Assembly (NCBI GenBank): GCA_022606135.1
Contig: JABYQN010000008.1
Span: forward strand, 1,116,001-1,180,000
Length of the DNA: 64,000 nt
Direction of reading: 5' to 3'
DNA from: Fomes fomentarius
Taxonomy: Eukaryota; Basidiomycota; Agaricomycetes; Polyporales; Polyporaceae
Shown here: positions 1-10,773 of the stretch, in pieces
How the letters are laid out: each line of letters starts with the position of its first letter
Position numbering within the stretch: the first letter of the stretch is position 1
Translations under genes and position numbers: made by a program
Notes under the pieces: generated by a model
The model's database searches: none
The model's input: the letters and a program-made list of their open reading frames with translations, nothing else
What the model was told of the DNA's origin: nothing

Positions 1-1891
1 GCACGCGAATTCGAACCCTGCGAGTCCAATAATACTCATTGCTCAGGCGTGTGCCCAGTCATGCCTTGCTGGCGATTCACTGAATATCCAACCAGCACAC
101 CAGTGACAGCTGACTCCCAGAGCCGGCTTCGAATTCGCGCATCGTGCATGCCGAATTTTAAAGTCCAATTACGACCAGGTCCCATCTCGTCATATCTTCT
201 ACCCCTCAAAACACAGTGTGCTGACAGCGAAGCCAGACCTTCCCCCGCCGCCCACGGCCCCACCCCCGCTGAGCCTTCTCGGACCTCCAAACCGTTCCCA
301 CCGCAGATCGGCTCGAACGGGACGGGATTCGGGGCTCGGGAAGCGGGAAGCTCACTCAACGCGGTCCAATGAAGCCCGGCGAAGCCGGGGTTCGGGAGGC
401 CTCAGCAAATGCCAGCGTACGCGTAGTAGGCGCCCCTAGGCCGCCGGAACTGCCCTTCTCGGCCTATGTACCTTCGTGAATTCGAATCCCTCCGCCACGG
501 TCATTCTCTGCGCGCGGGTGCGTGTACCACTGACTGTATATGTGCACGTCCGATGTCGAAGCCGAGCGTCTGGCTAGGGCGTGCCATATGCATAATCTTG
601 GCGGTGAGAGCTTAATTCCTCCCTACAGGTTGCCTACTAAGTAGTCACTCCTGTAACGCTGAGGCCCGAGCCCGGCGAGATCTGAGAGCATGAGGACTTG
701 ATTTGGAGACGAGAGACAAGGTACAGAGGACGAGGTGGGACGGGGCTCGGGTACCAACGCCGTGTACTGGCGTTGGTTCGTCTAAGAGTATCGTAGCGTA
801 ATGTTGCGCGTATTAGTAACCAGGAAAGTCCGTAAAAGGCAACGTCACATAGTCACAGTATCGAGCCATGACAACTCCCTCTAGACCAAGTTGTCGCGGA
901 CCTTGCGGTTACATGGGGTGCTCCTGGTCGCGCTCGGATGGGCAATAAGGCTGCACGCAACGTGGAACAGTGCACACTACTGTCTTGGCACTCGGGGTGA
1001 GTCCGGCCTTGAGCTCGAGCGAAGGCTCCTACTCTAGCTTCCAGTTGCGCTTGAGCCTCGTCAGAGCCAACTCTTACCTACCAGCCCGGGCCAGGGCTCG
1101 TGAGTGCGCAAATCCACGTCTATGCGTCTACAGGTGTCCTTGTATGCGGGCGGATCCGAGCCACGGTATCATCGGTCACGAGTCCCGTGTCGCGGGTGCA
1201 ATACTGGCTCCGGAAGCCTAATTTGGCTCAGCATGCGCCGTTGCCTTACAGTAGCATTATACTGTCCGTGCACCGTCACCACCATCACCGATCACCCATG
1301 ACCACGGCGTATACGTAACGTGTCAGCGCACGAGAGCCGCAGAAGTTTCAGGAACCTGAGCGCGGGCAGGGTATGCGCTCTGTGCAGTACGTACGGCCAG
1401 TTTGGCAGGTTCAAGGCAGGAAGGAAGCGTGGAGCGTGGTCTGTACGTACTGGTCTCGTGAGTACTATGTACTACCTTGACGGCCAACCATGGTTGTGTC
1501 GCTGTCGCTGATGGAGGCTTGTCGTCTAGTGTTCTGTTCGACTCGATTTGCACAGATCTGTGAGACGGAGCCTGAGCGCATATTGGATCCAGACCGGCGC
1601 CTCGCACCTAAGTTGAACCACATTACGTCCGAGCTCAAGTATGGTCTATCATCGATTCGCCGACGCCAATTCTTCAGATCACACTCCTTCTTTCCAGGTC
1701 ATCTCATCTTCCCCGTTGCTTCAACCTTCCTCCAGCCGTTTGCGCTCGAGATCGGTGGTTCTCACCATCCTCCGCCCTTCCTCGTCCTCATATTATATAT
1801 AACCTACATAAAAACCTTGTCCTTCCCATCGTCTAACGCTCGCTCATCACAGATCGGATTCCTTGTCGCTCTCGGTGCCTTTTCAATACGG
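1..1891. other. Intergenic or unresolved sequence
   Basis: I see no convincing gene here. Several open frames exist but show no domain, no consistent splice chain and no codon bias like the genes further in. Three short motifs resembling a tRNA T-loop (near 10, 130 and 480) have no cloverleaf around them. A TATA-like run at about 1793-1800, followed by a pyrimidine-rich leader, probably belongs to the gene model that follows. Confidence 0.5.
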
Positions 1892-2792
1892 ATGCACGAA
1901 GTATCGTCCCCCGGGCCGTGGCCACCTGTCCAGGTACACGGGCTACCTGCCTCTCAAGCTCATATCTCAAGTAACACCGGTACATATGCGTCATCACCGT
2001 GCCACCGTCCATGGCGCAAGCGCTCCTCTACTAGTGACCTTTCCCCAGTACCCCGATCACTCCGTCACTCCGGATATCTTCCACGAAGTTGAGAGAGCGA
2101 GCGAGGGCTTGGGACTTTCTTTTTCTCCTCCGTGCCCTTCTTTTCCTTCTCTTCGCGCGGTGTGTAGTGCCTATCAGATTCGCTGCGGTTTTCTCCCAAC
2201 TCAATCTTCCGAATCCCCCAGCCGCACCTGGCGCTTCTGCATCACAGGCCCCGGTCGCCAAGTCGAAATTGCTGACGACTCATGGCGATGGTCCCGGCGA
2301 GTCGTATCTGCGACACTGCCAGTCGCAGTACCTCGGAACATACATTGACGAGTACAGTGTACTGGATGTCGCTGTTAAATACTAGTGCCCATCACGAATA
2401 TTAGACCATATGAGCCCAGTATGTTTCTCCGACAAAAATATACTCCGATCAGTCGCTCTTCCAGGTCGCAGAACCGGTAGTTTTCCACTTCGCGTCTCCG
2501 TCCCCACTGGCAGGATGTCCTGTGTTTTCTCACATCGCGCTTCACGCTGGTGCCGTCATGGATCAGATATCGGCAAATCCTTTTGGCAACTCGCTCGGTC
2601 TCTGTAAGTAAGTATGCATCTCTCTCGCGAGGACAGCGTTTACATACCTAGCCCCGGTCCCAATTGTTTTCCTTCACTGACTAGTATAACTCCTCCCCAG
2701 TTGAAGATGCCGATCACTCCTTCGTCCAGATCGTCATCGGCCGAGGCGTCGTCCGAGTTTCGAGTTTCCGAGTCTGGGAGCTTCCGCAATGA
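1892..2792 (+). CDS. Probable unrecognised multi-exon protein gene
   Basis: I do not recognise this protein. The best-supported part is the 3' end. An exon ending with SYLRHCQSQYLGTYIDEYS near 2358 joins, over an intron closing at about 2419, to an exon beginning YVSPTKIYSDQSLF. That exon runs to a phase-1 donor at about 2606 and joins at about 2701 to a last exon with DADHSFVQIVIGRG and VSSFRVWELPQ, stopping at 2792. All junctions keep frame. The 5' part is uncertain: an ATG at 1892 lies about 90 bp after a TATA-like run, and a frame near 2010-2090 (GASAPLLVTFPQYPDHSV) looks coding, but I could not link them cleanly. There is no signal peptide or obvious membrane segment in the 3' part. It may be a complete gene with poorly resolved 5' exons, or a remnant. 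Confidence 0.35.
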
Positions 2793-5560
2793 TTCTCTAT
2801 CTCAGGCTCTGTGGCAGCCCACCATAAAGTTCGCATCTCATCTTGCCGGTCTTCTCATCGCGTGCTGCGCATCACACAGCAGATTCCCTGGATCTTAGAA
2901 GTTCCCCGGATCCTCTATACCGCTTAGCGCGATGCATCATGGATGCATCCCGTCGCCAAAGGAGGCCAAACCGTGGCCGCTCAAGCACTCGAGCTTCATC
3001 TTCGGTTGCGTGGGTCCCGGACGCCGCAGAACATGCACCGGTGCCGTAAGTATCTGTAAGCGAGCCCTCCCCCATTACTTCTCATCCGCAGGCGAACCTC
3101 AGGCTGGAGTTGCTCCCTTACCATTCGTATTCGTGTGCTGACTCGAATGGTACGGTTGGGGAAGAGACACGACGACGCCCCATGTCGCCGGCCATCGCAA
3201 GATGCCACCCGCGCAGAACCCTGCTTCTGTGCCATTATTTTACGATGTATACAGTATAGGGGCCACTGCTAGGGTTCGGTGCCTTAGACCAACGCTGCAC
3301 ACTCGAGAACGCGCGGGGATCTAGGGTGTGTCCCCGAGCTCGCCGGCGGGCGTTCTCCAGTTCCTCTTGTCTGGAGGCCCGGAAGCTGTGCGGGTTTTTT
3401 TTTGTCCGGCTGCGCGGTCCTGTGTGTACAGGCTGCCTTGCAGTCACTTGGGGAGTCTATGCGGACGAGCTGTCGAATGTACTGGTTTGATACTACTACT
3501 TTGCTGTTCTGACCGTCCGTCCGTGCGCGGCTGCGCCGTAAGGATCATCCAGAATTTCCCACCGCGCCCACATCACACAATTCAACGTCTGACATTACAT
3601 TTGGTAAGTCCCCTGACGCCCAACGCCAACGCCAACGCCGATGTGGTTGTGGTTGGGACTGGGCTGAGAAGGCCGTGATGTGTTGGGGTCCGACTTAGGC
3701 ATGAGTGTACGTATTTCATTTTCGTGGTCCGTGCCGTATCGGCAGTTCACAGACATGGACATCGAAGGACTCCAAGAAATCATTGCCTCCGGGTACCTGC
3801 AAACTTGCGGACTAGATGGCAAAGGGGCAGCTTTTGATTCCCGGCTCTGATGGTCAAGATATCAATGAACGCCAGTACTTACCGTAAGTGTTCCATATGT
3901 ACCCTGTCTGCACCGAAGCAACCGCGTGCGCTCGTCGTTTGAGACAGGGAACAACAGTCGAATGCTCCCGGTGTAATTGGTTCTCGTCAACAAGTTGACT
4001 CCACCTGCAGACGGGCAATCTGTCAAGTCCCCGCTCCGAGTAATCCCACCGGCTCGACCGTGACGTTCGTGGCTCGATTAAGAATGTAGTACGGGATGGA
4101 CGCACTGCACTGCTTGAAGTTTGTGTGGCAGATACACGTACGGATGGGCCTACTTACATGCATCGGCTCAAGAGAGGTTGGTGGCGTTTTGGGTGGGCAC
4201 GGCAACTGCCTGGCAATGTGTCATACAGGCCCTGATTCACAGCATGCGTCAAAAGCGGATTCCGCGGAGGAGGACGAAGCATGTACTGAAGCACTGCGTC
4301 GGTGGCTGAGCCAGCAAAGTCCACTTGATAGACAAGTGACCAGCCACCCATAAACGCCATCTGGCAGAATCTGTTGGCTTGAATGATCATGAAAGAGGTT
4401 GCAGGGCGCACCTTCTTGAACCGTCGCGCCGAGCGTTATACCCGCTCACTTCGCGATCTATTTCCATTTGCATGCATCTCCTGGCCCGAGTGTCAGTATC
4501 AGAGCATGACCTGACACACCGAGATTCCCCCAAACTTCTGACGGCCAGTGAGACCCAGACAGACACATGTCACAGACTGGCACAGTGACACCATCTCCCA
4601 GTTTCATGCGCCTTGCTTCGCCGACATCCGGGCAGCCGGGGCGTGATGATGATAGAAGTTTGAGACTTATGTTTTTGAATGCCGTGCCGTAGGATCAGAC
4701 GAAGCCGAAGACGACGACTCTGTCACTTTAAGCCTTTTCAGCCCAACAAACGATGGCATCTGTCAAAAGTGCGTAGTTCACGTACATGGGCGCAGTCCGC
4801 ACAAGCTGCGAATCTCCCGAGTCCCGACCCCGAGCATGTGGGAGGTCTGGTTTTCAGTCACTGTGTCACAACGGGCTGTCAGAGTGGCCAATACTCCTAA
4901 TAGCCTAGAGTAGGCACCAGCACAGCATATGACACGCAGCGAGTCATAGCATCATAATAGCCGCCCTCTTCTGGTTCTCAATTGTGACTCCAAGGAGTCT
5001 ATCGGTCGTCCGTCGTTAGGCTGTACTAGAGCCTGAGCGGCGCCCGTTTACGAGCACAACCCGGGAGTCAATACAAGTATGATCATACGCGACTTCTTGC
5101 AACGTCGATCGCAATGCGCCCGTTGCTACCTGCGGCGAGAATTTCCGGCATGGACATGCAAGAGAAACATTGAGGATCGTCGATGCGTTTACAGTGAGTT
5201 CCGACCGACGAGGAAATGGACTCAACTCGGACGCAGACTCGGACGAGGTCGAAAAGCAGGTAGGTTTACGCCTTCATTCGCCATCCCCGGAAACCTTGAA
5301 GCGAGACTGACAGCGATGCGTCGAACCAACAGCCACAGCTAAACCCAAAGGCGTGTCTCGCAGGGAATATGGCATCGAAGACGTTCGGTCCTCTCCTTCG
5401 AAGCAAGGGCTTCATCTGGCTCGCGACGCGTCAGTGCATGCCATACGGAGAGTGGCCGCAGCCCGGTCTCATGTGTGCGTAGCCAGCTTCTCTATCCTCT
5501 CTCGCTCGCTTGACCGTTCTAACCCCACGACATTCGCCAGCAGGGACCCTCTCTGGGGGT
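2793..5560. other. Gene-poor stretch
   Basis: No gene can be supported. Short frames on the minus strand between about 3860 and 4410 have some coding flavour and a possible donor near 3890, but no recognisable domain and no consistent splicing. A short tandem of ACGCCA units lies near 3620-3640, and a run of nine T residues near 3396-3405. Confidence 0.45.
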
Positions 5561-5569
5561 GAATAGTGG

Positions 5570-5886
5570 CGTTGCATGGTGTCCCAGTCCGAATGGCCGG
5601 ACGACCCGGACATCATGAATGCTATCCTTCAGGAGCCATAGCGCGGCCCCCAGCAGGAGATTGACTTCATCGGGCGGAACATGAAGGAACGTGGCGAGGA
5701 GCGGCTGAGGGCGGCGCTCGACGAGTGCCTGGTGAATGACATGGAGTGAAGGTTCAGTGGGAGAGGGTCATGAAGAGCAAGGAGCAGCAGCTGAAGAGCC
5801 CGAAGCAGAAGGGGAGGACCCTCATGCAGGAGTCGAGGACGACTGGGCGATGGAGGACCATACAGGGTACAACCATGATGTCTGAG
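5570..5886 (+). pseudogene. Possible decayed acidic coding fragment
   Basis: Two successive frames look coding but do not join. The first reads through QQEIDFIGRNMKERGEE and LRAALDECLVNDME to a stop at about 5747. A second frame, shifted, continues with a Glu-rich acidic stretch and ends at about 5885 with WAMEDHTGYNHDV. An in-frame stop also interrupts the first part near 5638. The acidic composition and GAG/GAC-rich codons are unlike the surrounding non-coding DNA, which suggests a broken gene or a transposon-associated reading frame. No family could be assigned. Confidence 0.2.
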
Positions 5887-5889
5887 CAT

Positions 5890-7047
5890 CGAGCATCAAC
5901 CCAAAAAGCCAAAATGAATGGTATGCTCTGCTCGCTGGATCGGTGCACGTCCATGCCAACTGGCGAACCCCTTGCTAGCAAATGCACCCTGCGGTCCTCG
6001 TCGCGCACAGCGGGGACGCTCGCGGCATTGGCACACAACCTAGTAGCTCATTGGCCAGGTCCGACACTTGCTGCGTAGGTCAATGGCACCGCTGTGAGTT
6101 AAAAATGTTACACCCGGTGACTTTGGGTCCAGTCACGGTGCGCTGAGATCTAACCGCTACATAAATCGATATCGCACGCTCTGTTCGTTTGTCAAATGGT
6201 ACTCACACTTGGTTATCAAGATTCTGCACTTTAGAACTGTCGAGGATGTCCTGAGTCGAAGTTACCGCTCGGTGGTACATAAGTAGGATAATTCAATGAT
6301 GACGCAAGTCCGGCTGAAGGTCATAGGCGCCCATGGTGGTACTTATGTAAGTAGTAAGTAGCTCACTTTGATCGCATTGCGTACTATATGCCCCTCCAAC
6401 AGCCCCCGACGACATGTGTTACATTCCCGGACATACTCTCCCAATTAAGTGAGCTTTCCATCTTCCTGAACCTTGCTTTGACATCAGCTGTTGGAGATCG
6501 ATTATCATGATGCTGGTTGGTAGTGAGTTTCCTTTCTCCTGGATTCAGTAGTATCAGGTCGAGTTCACTGTGACTTTCGTTGTGGGCGTTATGAGCGGAT
6601 TGGTGGTACACAATCGCGACTCGTCCTCGTCGCAAGGTCTACGTTATTCGTGGTGTACTTACGCTGGTCAATCAATGGAATCTAGGTAGGTTTTCAGGAC
6701 AGCTCACGAGACTCAAGTTTCAGCGCATTTTAGACATCGTGTCCAAGACACGGCGGCTTCTACGCACGTTTGTCCTAAATATGGCTCATCTTTCCCCAGA
6801 TTGCGCCTTCGCTGTCTAGCCCATTCAAATCTCAGCGTGCGGAGGACCTTCTCTAGTCCGTACCTTGATGCTCGACCTCACGATGCTCTAGATGTTCTGT
6901 AGCACAACTTGCTCAACCTCTTCCTACCGAGACGCGGGCACTCCGGGTCTGTCGGTAGCTTCAGCTAAGCTATGATACAGTTCTGCGCATATAGCCCACT
7001 GTTGTTCATAGGTCTTGCGCCTCTCTTCGTCTTCTCTTCGTCTTGCC
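5890..7047. other. Intergenic, upstream of the multicopper oxidase gene
   Basis: No gene seen. The last 150 bp are pyrimidine-rich (repeats of CTCTTCGTCTT just before the ATG), which is typical of a basidiomycete core promoter and 5' leader. Confidence 0.5.
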
Positions 7048-9531
7048 ATGTCTATCACCTCTGCTCTCACCCCCGAGCCAAAGGACGCTGGCCCGCAAGA
7101 CCATGATTCTCCTCTCAAGACAGTGGTGAGCCCGGACAGGTCACGAACGCGTCGGACGCTCGTCATAGGCGTGGTGACCTCACTCATCATCATCATATTG
7201 GGACTTGCGCTCGGGCTGGGACTAGGTCTTGGTCTCCGGCACGACCACTCCTCTGCGTCGCCACCCTTATCTTCCACTGGGAACACCACAAATAGCCAGC
7301 ATGTCAACACTCCAGACGCCGATGCAGCGTTCCTATCGACAGACATCGTCAACCAAGCTCCGACTACGCGGACATATGACTTTGTTGTGGAAGAGCGCAT
7401 GGGCGCACCAGATGGGGTAGAGAAGCTCATGCTGGTCGTGAATGGGCAGTATCCCGGTCCGACGATCGAAGCCAACACAGAGGATAGGATCATCGTCAAT
7501 GTCACGAACAAAATGTCGAACTCGACGTGAGCTCCAGCTCTAACCGATTTATGCATATGACGACCCTCACAATGTCTACCTTTAGGACGATTCACTGGCA
7601 TGGTTTATATCAGTACGTCGTCCTCATTGATCTCCACAGATACTGCTGACCTTCCGCAGACGTGGAACCAACTTTTACGATGGATCTATGGCCATCACTC
7701 AATGCGGCATACCTCCTGGCGAATCTATCGTGTACAACTTCACAGTGAGCACTGATCCATTCTGACACGGCTTGGAGAGCTCTGACAGAGGTGCAGCTCG
7801 ATGGGTATGTCGGTACCACATGGTGGCACGCTCGTATGGATTTCTACCGTATGTAGTTGATATAGTCTGAACGCCTTATGATGGCAGATGCTGGAACACA
7901 GTATACCGATGGAATCACAGGAGCTTGTAAGCACTCGCTCGGTCGCGTCTGGCACTATCCCTCTATTCATCCATCCATCGCTATCTAGTTATCGTGCATG
8001 CGAAGAACGAAACGGTCCCGAAATCCGATCGAGAGCTCGTCGTCCAGATGGCCGACCTGTACCACGACCTATCCTCAGCCTTACTCAGCTTCTACTTCAC
8101 GCCAGGCGGCATTGACGGCACTCCAGGGAACGAGCCGGTTCCCGACGGTGGAGTCATCAACGGGATCGGACAGTATGGATCGTTCAACACGTCATTCTTC
8201 AACGCCACTCTCGAGGCCAACAAGACTTACCGTCTCCGCCTCGTAAACACGGGAACGTTCGTCGCGATGCAGTTCTCCGTCGACAGCCACACACTGACAG
8301 TAATCGAGGCCGACGGGACCCCTGTTGAGCCGTTCGAGGTATCGAGCGTATCCGTCGCGGTCGCACAGCGGTACAGTGTGTTGCTGAGCACGAACCACAC
8401 TGCTGGTGCATACTGGGTCCGAGCTGGATTGGACCAGGACGCTTTCACCGTGAATAAAAAATCTACCCAGTCATGAACACATCGCTGATGCCTCGGGTAG
8501 TATGACAATCCCGGCGTGCAAACCGAAATTCGAGGAGTCATACGCTACGGTGTGGACCCTTCAGCCATGCCAGACGCCGCCTTGCTGGACAACCCGCCTA
8601 GCCTGCCCCACAATACCCCTGGAGAGCTGGATACCGATGACCTTGTGCCTGTCGGGGCGGGCCCTGCTCCCAATGCTACGTTGTGAGTGCACCACTCTTG
8701 ACATGTCGTTGGCGCGTTCACCATCTCGCCCATAGCTCCGTGTATTTGACGATATCTATGCAATACGCGAGCGGACCAAATTATATCTCGCATTTCCTAT
8801 CTTTCATCAACAGCACAGTACGTTTTGTGATCATCCCCAGACAATCGCCCGAGACGTACATGGCTCATGACTTCCACACCGATCGTAGTCCTGGGAGCCG
8901 CTACAGGGCACGTCTAGTTTATTCTCGCATCTCGGAAACAACACTGCAGACGGCTCTGCGACCCTCGCAGACTCGCAGCTCATCACTACAGTCAACGAAC
9001 GTCACGTCGTCGACATGATCATCGACAACTTGGATGATGGAGATCATCCCTTCCACTTGCATGGTCAGAAGGTGGTATCCTTCACCCCTTTGTGATAGCA
9101 CCGACCTTACGCTGACCTTTCCTGTAGTTCTGGATCATGGCCCAGGCCCCAGGACGCTTCCAGCATCAGCCTATTGACAACCAGAAACCGATGCTGTGAG
9201 TAACGATTCTCATTGCCTATACTTCCTTCCTACTTACTGTGCGTTTTGTGAAGGCGTGACACGTTGGTCATACCCGCATATACGTACACGATCCTCCGCT
9301 TCGTCGCGGACAATGCCGGATTCTGGGCGTTCCACTGTCATATCCAATGGCATATGGTGAGTCCAATCCTTCCAGTCGTACTATGACTCTGGTTCATGAC
9401 ACGAATATATACGCGCGTGCATGCGCGCAACGTAGACGGCCGGCCTGCTGTTCCAATTCAATATCCTCCCATCGGAGAGCGCCAAGTTCGACATCCCACA
9501 GTATATGATCGATCAGTGCAAGAGGGCGTGA
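7048..9531 (+). CDS. Membrane-anchored multicopper oxidase (laccase/ferroxidase type)
   Basis: Copper oxidase that couples one-electron oxidation of a substrate (phenol or Fe2+) to reduction of oxygen to water. Twelve exons (7048-7526, 7586-7612, 7660-7744, 7791-7833, 7888-7926, 7989-8449, 8501-8682, 8736-8817, 8889-9071, 9128-9195, 9254-9356, 9436-9531) join in frame to 615 residues. All four copper motifs are present: TIHWHGLYQ, GTTWWHAH (its second His codon is split by the intron at 7834-7887), DGDHPFHLHG and FWAFHCHIQWHM. The residue ten after the type-1 Cys is Leu, as in many laccases. Instead of a signal peptide, residues about 38-63 form a hydrophobic Leu/Gly-rich segment after a basic RSRTRR stretch, so the enzyme is probably a type II membrane protein with the catalytic part outside the cytoplasm. 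Many NxS/T sites are visible. Whether it prefers iron or phenols cannot be told from these motifs. Confidence 0.92.
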
Positions 9532-10773
9532 GCGATTGGCATGTTAGTTGAATCGTGCAACACAGGTATGCGAGCAATGTCACACTTTGTTGATCTAGTC
9601 AGTTGGATGTTGCTATGACTTGGGAGTCAAAAACGAAAGCATAGTACCTACGGCAGAACAAGCCTCGGGAATTGTACATGTGGCTGCCAGTGCTCTATCG
9701 GTGAGCTCATGATCTCTAAGCCCGTCATCGCAAGGTATTTCAACCTCCCCAGATTATTTCTAGCCCATGCGTACGACGTGTCCGAGTCTACTCATTGGCA
9801 ATGAGCATTCACGACTCTTCGCTTCGCGTATCGATCACGCGTAAATTCGGTAGTGTACTAACAGCTTATGATCTCTGCAAAGGAAGAATGAAGTAAGCAT
9901 ACAAGACTGAAGCTATGGAAGAATCGCGGTTCATCTGGGTCGACCTTTGCGCTGCGACTAGCTAAATAGTAAGTGTGCGGAGACAGCGAAAGCAACGCAC
10001 GAACACTCCGGGTCCATGTGCATAGATATCGCGACCTGTTTATACTTGTCCGGACATAGTCCACTGAGTGAAAGTGATATGTAGAGCATGTCGGCCAGAT
10101 TCCGGTGTCTCGGATTCCTGTCCTTCCACCAACAATGATTCCCTTAGTAGGAACACCAACTGTGTTCCTCGCTCCCCAGTTGCTGTGTCTACTCGCGGTG
10201 AGCTCCCCACCCACTATTTGGTCGTTATGCAAGTGAAAGGGTGGACACCTGCTGAGAATATGCATGTAGAACCCAAGTACTGCGGATATTTACCTGGTGG
10301 CAATTCCAGAATCTTTCTCATATTCTGTGTACCCAAACCCTCCCATGTCTCCCGCGTCCCTCAAGATTGAGCAGCCCTACTTGCCCTCTCTGCTACCGGA
10401 TGTCGGGACTTTAACCTTTGAAGCTCTGCTGTGGTCTGTACTGAGTGGACGTTGTCGCATGCGATACGGTGGGATGAGAGCATTGGGCGCCAATGGCAAT
10501 GAGGGAGTCGGGCCGACCGTGGGAGTCGCTTGTCGCGTGCCTTGATTGGGACAATAAGCCTCGATAAGCGCCTACCCGATGGACAATTGTCTTCCACGTG
10601 GGCGCGCTCCCAAACGCGCGACACAATGATGTGCGCTTATTCGCGCTATTGTCTCGCCCGCTCGCAAAGATGATTGTCTCAATGAACAAAACGTTTGACA
10701 AAAGCCATGGTCTCACTTTGCGGAACAAGCCTCCTTTCACACTCTCCTTTCCTCTTCTCCTTCTGCATCCAAG
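9532..10773. other. Intergenic between the oxidase and ABC transporter genes
   Basis: No gene supported. The frames on both strands lack family signatures and acceptable splicing. The final 60 bp before the transporter ATG are strongly CT-rich, as expected for a leader. Confidence 0.5.

Noticed and set aside
1..500. tRNA genes suggested by TTCGAA-containing T-loop-like motifs near 10, 130 and 480
   Set aside because: No matching acceptor, D and anticodon stems can be folded around any of them on either strand.
7821..7887. Apparent loss of a copper-ligand His in the multicopper oxidase (WWHAR instead of WWHAH)
   Set aside because: The Arg appears only if the intron is read through. Splicing at CTC|GTATGG (7834) to CAG|ATGCTGG (7888) rebuilds CAT and gives WWHAH, and the whole 12-exon chain then stays in frame.
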